From NCBI GenBank assembly GCA_033557465.1, contig CM066041.1, forward strand, positions 159,501,532 to 159,565,531: a DNA stretch of 64,000 nt, given 5' to 3'. The position numbers and the translations under genes were made by a program. This document shows, piece after piece, positions 22,153 to 32,884 of this stretch (within the stretch, counting starts at the first letter, position 1; each line of letters opens with the position of its first letter). This DNA is from Ichthyophis bannanicus. Lineage: Eukaryota; Chordata; Amphibia; Gymnophiona; Ichthyophiidae. The notes under the pieces were generated by a model, which saw nothing but the letters and a program-made list of their open reading frames with translations, did not search any database and was not told the DNA's origin.

Positions 22153-22320
22153 ATGATAATTACACTTACCTGGTAATTGTAGTTCCTTGAGTTACGACAG
22201 TTCAGTCCTCTACCTCTGGGTTGTCAATCTCCTCCTGCAGCTAGGAGACTGGTATGTCAGAATGATGACATCACTGGATATAGCCTGCTGCACTCCCACT
22301 CGCATCCCAGTGTGAACTAT
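22153..22320 (+). repeat. Left inverted terminal repeat of DIRS-D
   Basis: Begins ATGATAATTACACTTACC. The stretch from CAGTTCAGTCC through CATCCCAGTGTGAAC is inverted at 27965-28075 with only a single indel that I could see. Confidence 0.92.
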
Positions 22321-22540
22321 AACAAAGCAGACTCAAAGGAGCAACAAATAAGTAGCTAATCATGAAAAATCACTACCTCTGAAGGATATGTATTCCCCCC
22401 CCGACAAGGCTTTCATACGACCTGCCCCGTCATTGAGAAGGAAACAAAGCACAAAAGAAATGAAAAAAATGCATACTCACCTGTAAACATCTGCCGCCTG
22501 CCACCCATCGAGAATCCCCTGACACATCCGGGCGGGAAGG

Positions 22541-22637
22541 AGGACTGAACTGTCGTAACTCAAGGAACTACAATTACCAGGTAAGTGTAATTATCATTTC
22601 CTTATCGTTCCTCCAGTTCAGTCCTCTACTTCTGGGA
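22541..22637. repeat. Internal complementary region of DIRS-D
   Basis: 22541-22597 is the exact inverse of the left end (TGTCGTAACTCAAGGAAC through GTAATTATCAT). It is followed directly by the inverse of the right end (CGTTCCTCCAGTTCAG). Junction near 22598. Confidence 0.92.
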
Positions 22638-22653
22638 TGTACCAGAGCAGTGA

Positions 22654-23780
22654 TTAATGGGAGGGACCCTTCCAGCCGTCAGATAAAACCGCCGCGCCGA
22701 AACGAGCATCCGAGGCAGCTGCCACATCCAGACAGTAATGCTTGCTGAACGTGTGCAGCGTGCACCAAGTGGCAGCTCTGCAAATGTCCGCCGGCAGAAT
22801 CAAGGCATGCTCTGCCCAAGACGTCGCCTGCGCCCTAGTAGAATGCACTCTGAGCCCCACCGGCGCAATACGCCCTTGAAGCAGGTAAGCGGACACAATT
22901 GCTTCCCGAAGCCAACGGGCGATGGAGGCCTTAGCCGCCGCCTCCCCTTTGCGCACGCCGCCGAACAGAACAAACAAGCGCTCCGACTTCCGGAACGGCT
23001 CTGTGATTGACAGATACCGACGCAATACTCTCTTCACGTCCAGCCGCCGAAGACCGCGATCTGAGGTGTTACCCCCCAAGGCCCCCAGAACGGGCAAACA
23101 TACGGTCTGGTTCATATGAAAGGGGGACACCACCTTCGGCAAAAAGGACGGAACCGGCCGCAACATCACCTTTTCCTTGGAAAAAGATAAGAAAGGCTCT
23201 CGGCACGATAAAGCCTGCAGTTCGGAAACTCTCCGCGCAGAACAAATAGCCACCAGAAACACCGTCTTCAAAGTCAAATCCTTCAACGACGCCCGACGCA
23301 AGGGCTCAAAGGGGGATTCGGTCAGCGCTGTGAGAACGAGATTCAAGTCCCACGGCGGCACCTGCACTCGACGGACCGGGCGCAACCGAGAAGTCGCTCG
23401 GAGAAAATGACCCACGTCAGGATGGGACCCTAACGGTACCCCATTGACCTTGCCACGATAACAGGAAAGGGCTGCCAGTTGAACTCGCAATGAACTAGCC
23501 ATGAGCCCTTTCTCAAAGCCGTCCTGAAGAAATTCCAATATCATCGGAACGGAAGCCGAGCCCGGCTGAACCTGGCGAGCCATACACCAATCTTCAAAGA
23601 TACGCCAGACACGCACATAAGTAAGGGAAGTGGAATGTTTCCACGCCTTCAGTAAAGTCGCGACCACCGCCGACGAATAACCTTTCTTCAGGAACTTAGC
23701 CCTCTCAATGGCCAAACCGTAAGCGAGAACCGATCCACTTGTGGCATGACCAGGGGCCCCTGAAGTAAGAGATCCGCCCT
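22654..23780 (-). pseudogene. DIRS-D tyrosine recombinase
   Basis: A nearly intact YR: N-terminal half with STSLTYVRVWRIFEDW and SSLRVQLAALSCYRGK, first catalytic Arg in CSARRVSELQAL, H-x-x-R as HSTRA, then AATWCTLHTFSKHY carrying the nucleophile, ending at 22654. No stop interrupts it. An indel near 23935 now places it in one frame with the upstream RT/RNase H (803 codons in total), whereas the MT end uses a different frame (23688-23933). The ancestral YR start is therefore uncertain. The recombinase itself could still be functional as protein. Confidence 0.82.
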
Positions 23781-25815
23781 CGACGGCAACCGCCACGGAT
23801 CTCCGTCCAGGAGACGGATGAGATCGGCGTACCAAGGACGCCGCGGCCAATCGGGTGCCACCAACAGCACCCTTCCGGCATGCGCCCCGATCTTCTGGAG
23901 CACCTGGCCTATCAGCGCCCAGGGTGGGAACACAGAGAAGCCCGTTCGACGGCCACTGACGGAGCAAGGCGTCGATGCCCTCCGACATGCGCTCCCGACG
24001 CCTGCTGAAGAAACGGCCGACTTTGGCTGACTGAAAGGTCGCCATGAGATCCATGACCGGAGTTCCCCAGCGTCGAACTATCCGTCGGAAGATCTCGGGA
24101 TGAAGCTCCCACTCCCCGGCATCCACCTGAACTCTGCTGAGGAAGTCCGCGGTGACATTGTCTTTGCCGGCAATGTGCACTGCCGAGAACGCGGTCAAGC
24201 GAGGCTCCACCCACGCGAACAACTCGTTGGCCTCTGCCTCCATCGCGGCACTGCCGGTGCCACCCTGTCGGTTGATGTATGCTACCGTCGCCGAGTTGTC
24301 GGACAGCACACGCACCGGCTGACCGCGCACGGACCCTTCGAACGCCTGAAGACCTCGGAACACCGCCCGAAGCTCCAGACGGTTTATCGCCCACGAGGCT
24401 TCCAGGGGAGTCCAAAGCCCCTGCGCAAATTGGGCCCCGCAGTGGTCTCCCCAGCCCCTCAGACTGGCATCCGTCAGCAGCGGAATCCATTCCGGCTGTT
24501 CCAGAGGCAGACCGACCGCCAGGGACGACGGGCGCAGCCACCAACGAAGAGTGCGCCGCACCTTGCCCGGGCAAAGAAGACGCTTGTTCAAGGAATCCAA
24601 CTGATGCGACCAACGACGGAGCAAAGCCCTCTGAAGAGGACGCATATGAAATCGAGCCCACGGCACGACTTCCAGGGTCGCTGCCATGGTGCCCAACACC
24701 CGTAGGTAATCCCACGCTAATGGTGCCGACACCGACAGAAAGCGCCGCACCAGGGCCCGCAAGCCCTCGGCCTGCTGGCGCGGGAGAAACACGCGACCCT
24801 CCTCCGTGTCGAACCGGACACCCAAGTATTCGAGGGCCTGAGACGGCTGCAGCCGGCTTTTGGTCGGGTTGACCACCCAACCCAGGTCTTGCAAGAACCG
24901 AACTACGCGGTCCGTTACCCGGCGGCTTTCCTCCGCAGACTTGGCTCGGATCAACCAATCGTCCAGATAAGGATGGACCAGGATCCCTTCCTTGCGCAAC
25001 GCCGCCGCCACCACCACCATAATCTTGGTGAACGTCCGCGGTGCCGTTGCCAAGCCGAACGGCAAAGCCTGAAACTGATAATGACCCCAAGGAAGGGCGA
25101 ATCACAAAAAACGCTGGTGAGCCTCTCGAATGGGAATGTGCAAATACGCTTCCGATAGGTCGAGAGATGTCAAGAATTCGCCTTGCCGTACCGCCACTAT
25201 GACGGAGCGCAACGTTTCCATCCGAAAGTGTGGCACCCTTAAGCATCGATTCATGCCTTTCAAGTCGAGAATGGGCCGCAGCTTGCCGTCCTTCTTGGGC
25301 ACTACGAAATAAATGGAGTAGCGACCCACGCCGTATTCGGCTCTGGGAACTTGTACCACTGCGCCCAACTGCATCAGCCGTTGCAAGGTTTCGCGAACGG
25401 CCACCGTTTTCTGGGGACCCCTGCAAGGAGACAGAACAAAGGAATCCCGAACGGGCCGCGCAAACTCCAGGGCGTATCCGAACTGAATGATTTCTAGCAC
25501 CCACTGATCGGACGTGATGAGGGTCCAAGCGGGAAGAAACTCCCGAAGCCTCCCGCCTATGGGAGGTTCCCCCGCCGAGACCCGCCTCGCTTCATTGGGG
25601 CTTCCGCGTGGCGGACCCCGGGTTACCAGTGAAGCCTCTGTTTGCTCCCCGAAACCCACGAAAGCCCTGGCCTCTGGAAGAGAACTGCCCGTGCTGAAAA
25701 GAACCGGTACGGGCCGAGCGGAATCTCCGAAAGTCCCGAAACTGACCTCGACCGCCTTGGCCGGGCTTGGGCGGCTTCGGCTTGTCCTCCGGCAGGCAAC
25801 CCGCCTTGGACTCAC
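23688..25815 (-). pseudogene. DIRS-D RT / RNase H / methyltransferase-like polyprotein (one stop, one frameshift)
   Basis: 25102-25815 encodes the RT N-terminus (VGRYSIYFVVPKKDGKLRP, then LTSLDLSEAYLHIPI) and ends at a TGA at 25102, in the position of a coding codon before ALPWGHYQFQ. The reading continues past that stop with LPFGLATAPRTFTKIM, HPYLDDWLI, RNase H (LTDASLRGWGDH, INRLELRAV, LSDNSATVAYINRQGG, VTADFLSRV) and MT (MDLMATFQSAKVGRF). A one-base change near 23935 precedes PPWALIGQ and LLVAPDWPRRPWYADLI, ending at 23688. With two lesions this is one of the least damaged pols. Confidence 0.85.
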
Positions 25816-27058
25816 CGAGATCCTTCACCAACTTATCCAAATCCTCACCAAACAGCAACCCACCCTTAAAGGGAAGCTTGCTGAGGCGGGACTTAGAAGA
25901 GCCGTCCGCAGCCCAATTGCAGAGCCACAAGGACCGTCGCGCAGCCACTACGGAACCTGTGCTATTGGCTAGCGCCCTAATCAGATCATAGTGGACGTCG
26001 GCGAGGAAGGCCGCCCCGGACTCCAATCGATCCAGCTCCTTTAGCTCCTCCGGAGCGATGTGCGACGATTGGCGAAGTCTTTGCGCCCAGCGTAAACACG
26101 CCCGGGCCACCCAAGCTCCGCAGACGGAGGCCTGAAGTGAAATAGAATCCGCTTCAAAGACCTGCTTTAAAAGGCCATCAATCCTACGGTCCTGTGCATC
26201 CTTCAAGGCCGCACTGCCTTCAACCGGAATCGTGGTCTTCTTCGTCTATGCGCGGCGTTCGGAACCTCTCCTTAGAAGCATCCCCCAAGGGATATAAGCG
26301 AGCAAGTGTCCGAATTCCCCGCAGACCTGCTTCCGGCTTGTCCCATTCATCTTGAATCATCTTCTCCACCACACGGTGCAGCGGGAAGACCACCTGTGTC
26401 TGCCGAACCGCCTGGATGACAGGATCTTCCACGTCATCCTCTGGCGCTGCGGGCGGCGTGAGATTCAAGATCTGCAATGTTTCCGCAATCAAGACCGGTA
26501 ACTCGTCCCTGCGGAACACCCGAATGATCTTAGCCTGCTCCTCGGGCTGTGGAATCTCACCTTCCTCTAGGTCCTGTGACCCCTCATCAGAGTCCCATTC
26601 CGGATCTTCCGCTTCCTGCCAGGCCCCGTCCCCGGGCTCGGTCATCTTCGCCCGTTTCAGGGCTGGGGGGGGTCCGCGCCCAACCCACCCTCCGCCAGCA
26701 GAGGCGGAGGAGGGGCCACCGGTGACCCCGAACGCGGTCTCTTACCTTGCTGCCGCAAGCAGAACGCTTTATGCATCAGGAGCACAAACTCCAGACTAAA
26801 GACCCCGAAGCTGGACTCCTGACTTGAGGAGAGCCCCCCAGAGGGGCCGGCCACCTCCTCCGACCCCACCTCTGGCGTTAAAAGGTGCGCGGGAGCAGGC
26901 TCTACCACCACCGGCGTGACCTGCGCCTCGGCTACCTCAGGGGTCTCCATCTGCATCTCCACAGACGATGAGAGGGCGGCACAACCCCTGCAGACACCCG
27001 TGTCAGCGACTGTGCCCCTCCGAGTGCCACAGACGAGGCACTGAGGCCTGGTAGCCAT
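25592..27058 (-). pseudogene. DIRS-D gag-like protein (frameshifted)
   Basis: Start at 27058 (MATRPQCLVCGTRRG), with two C-x2-C pairs, CLVC and CRGC, early in the protein, comparable in place to the Cys cluster of the other families. 26220-26645 is an acidic region followed by TQVVFPLHRVVEKMIQDEW. An indel near 26222 leads into 25592-26206, with an Arg/Phe/Gly-rich C-terminus (QGFRGFRGANRGF). A frame change also separates 26657 from 26645. It overlaps the RT frame by about 220 bp. The sequence shares little with family-1 gag beyond layout. Confidence 0.75.
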
Positions 27059-27960
27059 TAGCAGAAACTATTAGGGAACTGCGCCCAGGAAACAAGCTGC
27101 CCTGCACAGCCCAAGCTACCAGAGGCACCCACAAGATCTTCCTGTATGTATGCTGTCTGAAGAAGGGAAGGTGCCAAAAGAAGCACTTCCCTCAGCCCCC
27201 CCCCCCACGCGATCGAGAGGGACCGACCGAGGAAAGCAAAATAACAAAGGAACTCAAAAGGCAACAGCAGCGAAAAATAAACGAAAGCAATAGAAAAGAA
27301 AAGAACGCAAATAAAATCACTAACAGAAAGAGAAAGGAAAACAGCCGCCACGCGGCGGCAACGCGGTCTCAAAAATGGCCACCGCACAGTAAACCAAAAA
27401 GGGCGCTAAAATCCCGAAGCTCCTCAGCTTCGGCGAAACTGAACGGCCTGGCTAACTGAGCTGCCGGATGTCGACGAAAACACTTACCGCACCGGACAGG
27501 ACATCTGCACAGAGCGTTGCAGATAGCAGGAACCCCGGGCCCTGAAAGAAAAATGAATCACCGCAGCGATGCAGCCGCGGGACACAGAGACAACAGATCT
27601 GTGTGCACCGTCTCAGGGAAGGACTCACCCCCGTATAGTCAGGGAGGTGAGGCTTCCGGCCCAACGGGAGAGGGGAGAGGACTCGTAAAGACCTGAGTCA
27701 GAACCCCCGAGGAAGAGAAAACCCAGACCTGACTCAGGCAGGGGGTAAGAAAGCCTTCCTTCCTCCACTGCTGTCAGTAGGAAACAGCCTGAATAAAGGC
27801 TCTGTACTCCTGTTTCTTCTTTTTTTTTTTTTTTTTTTTAAAGCCACAGCAGCCCAATAACCAAACCAACCGTTAACTACACTAAACCCTTATTGCTCCT
27901 TATCCATTCCTCCAAAGAGCCTCTCCTTAAGGCTCGTCAAATCCTCCTGCTGCAAGGAGA
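27059..27960 (-). other. DIRS-D leader region
   Basis: About 900 bp between the right ITR and the gag start. It holds A-rich stretches, a T-run at 27818-27840 and a short C-run near 27198. No protein motif is evident; it presumably carries the promoter and untranslated leader, by position only. Confidence 0.5.
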
Positions 27961-28096
27961 CTGGTTACACTGGGATGCGAGTGGGAGTGCAGCAGGCTAT
28001 ATCCAGTGATGTCATCATTCTGACATACCAGTCTCCTAGCTGCAGGAGGAGATTGACAACCCAGAGGTAGAGGACTGAACTGGAGGAACGTTAAGG
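27960..28096 (-). repeat. Right inverted terminal repeat of DIRS-D
   Basis: Inverse of 22200-22315, then a right-specific end AACTGGAGGAACGTTAAGG, joined directly to CR1 sequence at 28097. Confidence 0.92.
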
Positions 28097-29502
28097 AACT
28101 CCACTGACTGACCTTTTCAATGCCTCATTGGAGTCGGGAGTGGTGCCGAAGGACTGGAGAGAGGCTCATGTGGTGCCTTTACACAAAAGCGGAAGTAAGG
28201 ATGTGGTTGAAAACTACAGGCCAGTTAGTTTAACTTTGGTGGTGCGTAAATTATTGGAAACGCTGCTGAAAGAGAAAATAGTGAGGTTTCTGGAGTCCAG
28301 CAGATTGCAGGATCCGAGGCAGCATGGATTCACCAGAGGCAGGTCTTGTCAGACAAATCTGATTGATTTCTTTGACTGGGTGACCAGGGAGTTGGACCGA
28401 GGGAGAGCTCTAGATGTGGTGTATTTAGATTTCAGTAAAGTCTTTGACACTGTTCCTCACAGGCGACTTATAAACAAACTGAGCACCCTAGGGATGGACC
28501 CTAAAGTTACTGCTTGGGTTAGAAATTGGTTGGGTGGGAGGCGACAGAGTACAAGTAAATGGAGCTCACTCTGAGGAGAAGGATGTTACCAGTGGTGTGC
28601 CCCAGGGATCTGTCCTTGGTCCGATTCTTTTTAACATCTTTGCTAGTGATATAGCGGAAGGGCTGTCAGGTAAGGTTTGCCTCTTTGCAGATGATACCAA
28701 AATCTGCAATAGAGTAGACACCCAGGAAGGTGTAGATAACATGAGGAGGGATCTAGCTAAGCTTGAAGAATGGTCTAGAATTTGGCAGCTGGGATTTAAT
28801 GTTAAAAAATGTAAGGTCATGCATTTGGGCTGCAACAATCCAAGGGAGCAATACAGTATAGGAGGTGAAGTACTTTTGTCCACTAAAGAAGAGCGGGACC
28901 TAGGCGTGGTTGTGTCTGATGATCTTAAAGTAGCTAAACAGGTAGAAAAGGCGACGGCAAAAGCTAGAAGGATGCTTGGGTGCATACGGAGAGGAATGGC
29001 TAGCAGAAAAAAGGAGGTGATAATGCCTCTGTATAAGTCTTTGATGCGACCTCATTTGGAGTATAGTGTGCAATTCTGGAGACCGCACCTTCAAAAGGAT
29101 GTGAACAGGATGGAGTCGGTGCAGAGGGTGGCTACTAAAATGATTAGTGGGCTTCATTATAAAGCATATGAGGACAGACTTAAGGATCTTAATATGTACA
29201 CCTTAGAGGAAAGGCGGGATAGAGGTGATATGATTGAGATGTTTAAATACCTCTGTGGCATAAATGTTCAGGGAGAGAGCCTCTTTCAATTGAAAGCAAG
29301 TTCTGCTACGAGGGGACATGGGATGAGGGTGAAGGGAGATAGATTCAGGAGTGATATGCGGAAATATTTCTTTACCGAAAGAGTAGTGGATCCGTGGAAT
29401 AGTCTCCCAGTGGAAGTGGTAGAGATGAGGACAGTAACTGAATTCAAAAAAGCATGGGACCAACACAGAGTATCTCTAAAGGTAAAAAGTGGACTGTTGT
29501 AG
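28097..29502 (+). pseudogene. CR1-2 ORF2, reverse transcriptase C-terminal two thirds
   Basis: 28097-28540 has DWREAHVVPLHKSGSKD, NYRPVSLTLVVRK, HGFTRGRSCQTNLIDFFDW and VYLDFSKVFDT. A frame change near 28548 leads into a 322-codon open stretch (28534-29502) with GVPQGSVLGPILFNIF, the catalytic FADDTKICN, LGFNVKKCKVMHLG, SLMRPHLEYSVQFW, and the C-terminal YFFTERVVDPWNSLPVEVV. The stop at 29500-29502 is the natural end of the ORF. This is the better preserved of the two CR1 copies. Confidence 0.9.
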
Positions 29503-29572
29503 TTGTTGATATGGAAGGACAGACTAGATAGGCCATGTGGTCTTTTTCTGTCATCATGTTTCTATGTTTCTA

Positions 29573-30185
29573 TCGGTACCGGTACCGATATCGAAGGTGG
29601 TGTCGGTACCGGTGGGACTGTCTGTCGCGGTTCCGAGGGCTTCGAAGCCGCCAGACTGCGTTCCATAGCCAGAACTCTCTGGTCTATTGACGCTGCCAAT
29701 GCCTGGATGTCGGTACCGGAGGAGACCGCCGGTACCCCTGAGCATGGCACCAGTAGTTCTGCTGAGGTCGAGGCCTCGAGAACATCCTGGAACCCCGATA
29801 ATGCTTTGGAAGCCGAAGCCTCCCGCCGGGGTAATTTTGCCGGTGCAGAATCCTCGATGGCAACGCCAGAGGCATCTCGATGCTTAGAAGGAGATCTACC
29901 CTTCGAGGACCAGCTGGATTTATGTTTAGTTACCTGAGATCCACGGGAGGAAGAAGCAGCCCTGGAAGACGTCGATGCCACCAAAGCTGCATCAGAGGGA
30001 TACAGGGTACTGAGCTTAGCAGCTCGGTTCTGTCAACCTCTTTTAGACATCATGGTGCAGGACATACAATCCGTGATGGAGTGGTCAGGACCTAAACATT
30101 TTAGACACCATTCATGGGTTTCGGTGACGGAAATGGTACCGCCACACTTGGTGCACTTTTTGAAACCTGAAGCAGGTTTCTCCAT
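29573..30185 (-). pseudogene. DIRS-B gag, N-terminal segment
   Basis: Start at 30185 (MEKPASGFKKCTKC), followed by TWCLKCLGPDH-type and Cys-rich residues. Then come a Ser/Arg-rich stretch (STSSRAASSSRGSQVTKHK) and a Val/Pro/Thr repeat encoded by GGTACCG units. Runs into the CR1-2 3' tail at 29573. Frame changes near 29990 break it. Confidence 0.8.
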
Positions 30186-30419
30186 AGTAAGGAAAATGTT
30201 TTGGGCCTAAGGCCCAAAAAGGGCACGTGCACCTGAAGAAAAGAAAAAAAAGAATATATATATATATTTTTTACAGGAATAAGAAAGAAAAGACCGGCGG
30301 TATCGGTAGAGTGTCGAGGAAGGCAGACGCGACCACAAAAAAGAAAAAAACAAGAAAGAATTCTGCGGTGACAGGAACATGACCTGCTGGCTCCGCGGAA
30401 AAAGAAGAACTGGAGAGAG

Positions 30420-30571
30420 GCAGTTGGGAAAGGCGGGAAGGCAGCACGCAGGCACTGTGGGATGCTCCCAAAAGCTTTCTGATTGGACGCTGGGGAGCGT
30501 TCCCGCGCAGGCTCCGTCGGTACCGACGATACCCATATGTGATGACTACATTCCTGCTTGTTCCTGGAGAT
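30420..30571 (-). repeat. Right inverted terminal repeat of DIRS-B
   Basis: Contains GGATGCTCCCAAAAGC, the palindrome GTCGGTACCGAC and the variant end GTGATGACTACATTCCTGC, ending GGAGAT. Pairs with 8714-8890. Confidence 0.85.
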
Positions 30572-31334
30572 CAGTTTTTAAACAAGCCTTGAATTTCGTA
30601 TATGATGATTCTAGGCAAAGACTGGTTGAAAGACTAGGTGCAGAAAAACAAAATGTAATAGACCTGTAGGATTCAAGATGCAAAGTAGCTGAGCATAAGG
30701 TACGAGTCGGGCAGTAGGGGACAAGCTCAGAATGGAGATAGTGAGGGAGACCTGTGTAAAAGGCACGGTGTGTAATCGGAAGGATCTTGTATTTAATTTG
30801 CTTGAACAGAAAGGGGTCACATGACTGCTATAGATCCCTACACAGAAGATACACCTCAATGCCCTACCTCTATCACAAGCAAATACCAACAGACCTTCAA
30901 AACCTACCATAAGAGACCATAAATTAGAAACAGAAATATGCAGACAAAACGTGACTTGGAAACGCTGCCTAAAGTGCAACACCAGAGAAGCGGACCCAGA
31001 AATAAATTTCTTCCTGTGCAAAATACAAACATATCACAGATTCCCAAAGCTTACATATCTGAAATCAACACCTTTGTCTCCTAGATGTTGTGTGCCCTAA
31101 CCTAACATCTAACCCCCAACAGACTTCTTCCCTATACACATAAAAGGATGATGGGATTTGGATGCCCCAGTACAATGCCTCCTGTCCAGTGCTTACTAAC
31201 ACCAGATCTATTTGGACCTTAGGAGATGGCCAACCAGGTGACTACCCATGGTCTCACGCCATTGGGTGCCCCAAAATTATGAAACTGAATGAAGGCTTTT
31301 GCACGAAGCAACCTAATGGCCAGAACATTGAGAT
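30572..31334. other. Unrecognised stretch right of DIRS-B
   Basis: About 760 bp with no long frame, no terminal repeats and no protein motif I recognise. It may be host sequence or old repeats. Confidence 0.45.
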
Positions 31335-31427
31335 GAGAGCCAGAGAAGCCAAGCTTCAAATCCCACTGCTACTTCTTCTGATCTCTGGCAAGCCACTTAA
31401 CCTTTCAATGCGTCAGCTACAAACCTA
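31335..31427 (+). mobile_element. tRNA/CORE-type SINE, first piece
   Basis: Reads like the middle of a widespread vertebrate SINE: TCAAATCCCACTGCTAC, then GGCAAGCCACTTAACC, then ACAAACCTA. It is interrupted at 31428 by an element with terminal inverted repeats and resumes at 32324. The 5' end is not clear and may lie further left. Confidence 0.6.
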
Positions 31428-32323
31428 GAGGCTGATGCAGAAATGCCAGCATGTCCTTTCCGCACAGATAACACAACACATATGCACAAGTACTACTGCA
31501 CCAAATGCAGACAAGAGATTGAAGTGCAGGTAAAACGCAAAAAAAATATAAAAATTGTATGTGCACACAGCAACGCCAAGCGTATTTAAATGACAAGCTA
31601 ATAAGGTCTGTGCCTGATGCAGAGAATTGTATAGGATTCAATAACCAGGCGTGAAGTTCAGGAACGCCATTATCTCTATGCCTGCGTGTTCTTTGAACTC
31701 ATTTGGAAACTAACGCATCCCGTCCTACCATATATGCACTAACCTCACAGACCAAAGACTGTTAATTCCTGTCTGTCAGTTGCTGTCTCTCCTCCCTATA
31801 CTCATATAATTCCATGTTCTTTGTTATCCCTTGGATATTAAATGTACTTGAACCTTGCTTAAGAAGCTTTATATAGAACATCAAGCTATTCTGTAAACCA
31901 CTTTGACTAAGATAAAGTGGTCTATAAAAACGGTTAAATAATTTATATCATTCTCTGTTTCCTGTTATGTCTCCTTGTTATGATTTAATTTTAAAAAAAA
32001 AAGTGTTTTTGGGCAAAAATAGTTTCAGTTATTATGGGGTTGGCGCCATCAGGCTGTTACTGGTTTGGCAAATGATGAAAGAACCTGCACGATCTATGTG
32101 CACACAATGTGAGCATCTGAAATTTACGCGAATGCACACACTGCCACCTGTATCACGTCTCTCTGCGCACGCGTTGACTCCTTTCAAGTTTTATGTATAT
32201 CTAATTTGCATATATGACCCTTGCTGCATATCAGCACTGATGTTTAGTGCTATCGGGATGCTACAAAAATGAATACATAGCTAAAAGTGCGTGACTTCAG
32301 CACTGGCTTTCTGCATCAGCCCT
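31428..32323. mobile_element. Non-autonomous DNA transposon, Harbinger-like, inside the SINE
   Basis: Terminal inverted repeats of 13 bp (GAGGCTGATGCAG at the left; the inverse of AGGGCTGATGCAG at the right), flanked by a 3 bp target copy (CTA at 31425-31427, TTA at 32324-32326). The 3 bp TWA-like duplication and GGGC start suggest PIF/Harbinger. No transposase frame is present in its 896 bp. Confidence 0.6.
31830..31945 (+). repeat. L2-like LINE 3' tail within the Harbinger-like element
   Basis: GTAAACCACTTTGACTAAG followed by AAGTGGTCTATAAAAAC forms the stem seen at other L2 3' ends in this window (19930-19980, 41860-41900). Extent uncertain. Confidence 0.5.
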
Positions 32324-32353
32324 TTAGATTGTAAACCCTCCAGGGAGAGGAAA
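32324..32353 (+). mobile_element. tRNA/CORE-type SINE, second piece
   Basis: TTAGATTGTAAACCCTCC continues the SINE after the Harbinger-like insertion. Cut at 32353 by DIRS-E. Confidence 0.6.
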
Positions 32354-32530
32354 ACGTAGTTACTCACTTGTAACAGGTGTTCTCCGGGGACAGCAGGAAT
32401 CAGTCCTCACATATGGGTGATGTCGGCACCTATAGAGCCCACGCAGAAGCATCTCCCCAGCTTTCTAAGAAAGCCTTTGGCAGATGCACTATGCATGCAC
32501 AGTTCCCTTACTGCCCAAGGGTGCCATCTT
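32354..32530 (+). repeat. Left inverted terminal repeat of DIRS-E
   Basis: ACGTAGTTACTCACTTG start, then GTGATGTCGGCACC and GGGTGCCATCTTGCTCAG, the family-2 ITR block. Confidence 0.82.
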
Positions 32531-32608
32531 GCTCAGTCTAATGACATTGCCGTATTTTAAATTTTGATGTCTTAGCTAAGAAGCAACTCCAAGGGGAGGA
32601 GGGAGGGT

Positions 32609-32708
32609 TGTGAGGACCGATTCCTGCTGTCCACGGAGAACACCAGTTACAGGTGAGTAACTACGCTTTCTCTAGAAACAAGCAGGAAGTCAGTCCTCAC
32701 ATATAGGA
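32609..32708. repeat. Internal complementary region of DIRS-E
   Basis: Inverted left end (to AACTACG) joined to inverted right end (CTTTCTCTAGAAACAAGC) near 32665. Confidence 0.82.
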
Positions 32709-32884
32709 CTCCCCAGATAGAGGCTACCAAGAACCTGTAAAAAGGCCATGGTGACCTGCAAAGAGAGAGCCATGAGCAGCAGCAGTTGAGTCCCTACTGA
32801 GAGACTCTCGCAAGACCCAAATGTCTGGCAGAGAACCAGCACTCAGGTAGCCTGAACACAGAAGGGTCAGAGGGCAGGAGTTGC

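Larger units (their letters stand above)
22153..28096 (-). mobile_element. DIRS-D retrotransposon (family 3), full length, nested in CR1-2
   Basis: About 5.94 kb, complete from end to end, with exact bounds given by the interrupted CR1 RT. Only AA is shared at the junction, and there is no clear target duplication. It has inverted terminal repeats of about 110 bp that are almost identical (22200-22315 and 27965-28075), an ICR at 22541-22637, and ORFs for gag, RT/RNase H/MT and YR. It is distinctly more GC-rich than families 1 and 2, and its termini are unrelated to theirs. Few lesions and near-identical ends suggest a fairly recent insertion. Confidence 0.93.
20480..29572 (+). mobile_element. 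CR1-2 LINE, nested in DIRS-B gag and split by DIRS-D
   Basis: The same subfamily as CR1-1, with two segments: about 20480-22152 and 28097-29572. It ends in the short tail TTCTATGTTTCTAT at 29572, after which DIRS-B gag resumes. The segment 20480-20771 is a non-coding or remnant 5' region before ORF2; I see no ORF1. The 5' boundary is uncertain by some tens of bases. Removing DIRS-D restores the CR1 sequence seen in CR1-1 at 5297-5320 exactly. Confidence 0.88.
8714..30571 (-). mobile_element. DIRS-B retrotransposon (family 1), split by four younger insertions
   Basis: Its pieces are 8714-12315, 18081-18672, 20014 to about 20480, and 29573-30571. Joined in order they give left ITR, ICR, YR, RT/RNase H/MT, gag C-terminus, gag middle, gag N-terminus, leader and right ITR. 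The right end carries the unusual GTGATGACTACATTCC, and the right half of its ICR (9040-9080) is the inverse of that same variant, so both ends belong to one element. Insertions are DIRS-C in gag, an L2 LINE in gag, and CR1-2 (with DIRS-D inside it) in gag. Stops in RT and YR make it inactive. Confidence 0.87.

Noticed and set aside
23912..25528. 538-codon frame as a separate gene
   Set aside because: It lies over the RT/RNase H of DIRS-D in another frame and lacks any domain. It is treated as an overlap observation, not a gene.
27818..27840. T-run as the polyA tail of an inserted retrogene
   Set aside because: It lies within the continuous DIRS-D leader, with no duplication flanking it and no coding remnant beside it.
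22153..28096. Target-site duplication at DIRS-D
   Set aside because: Only AA is shared at the junction, which is too short to separate from chance or from the recombination core.
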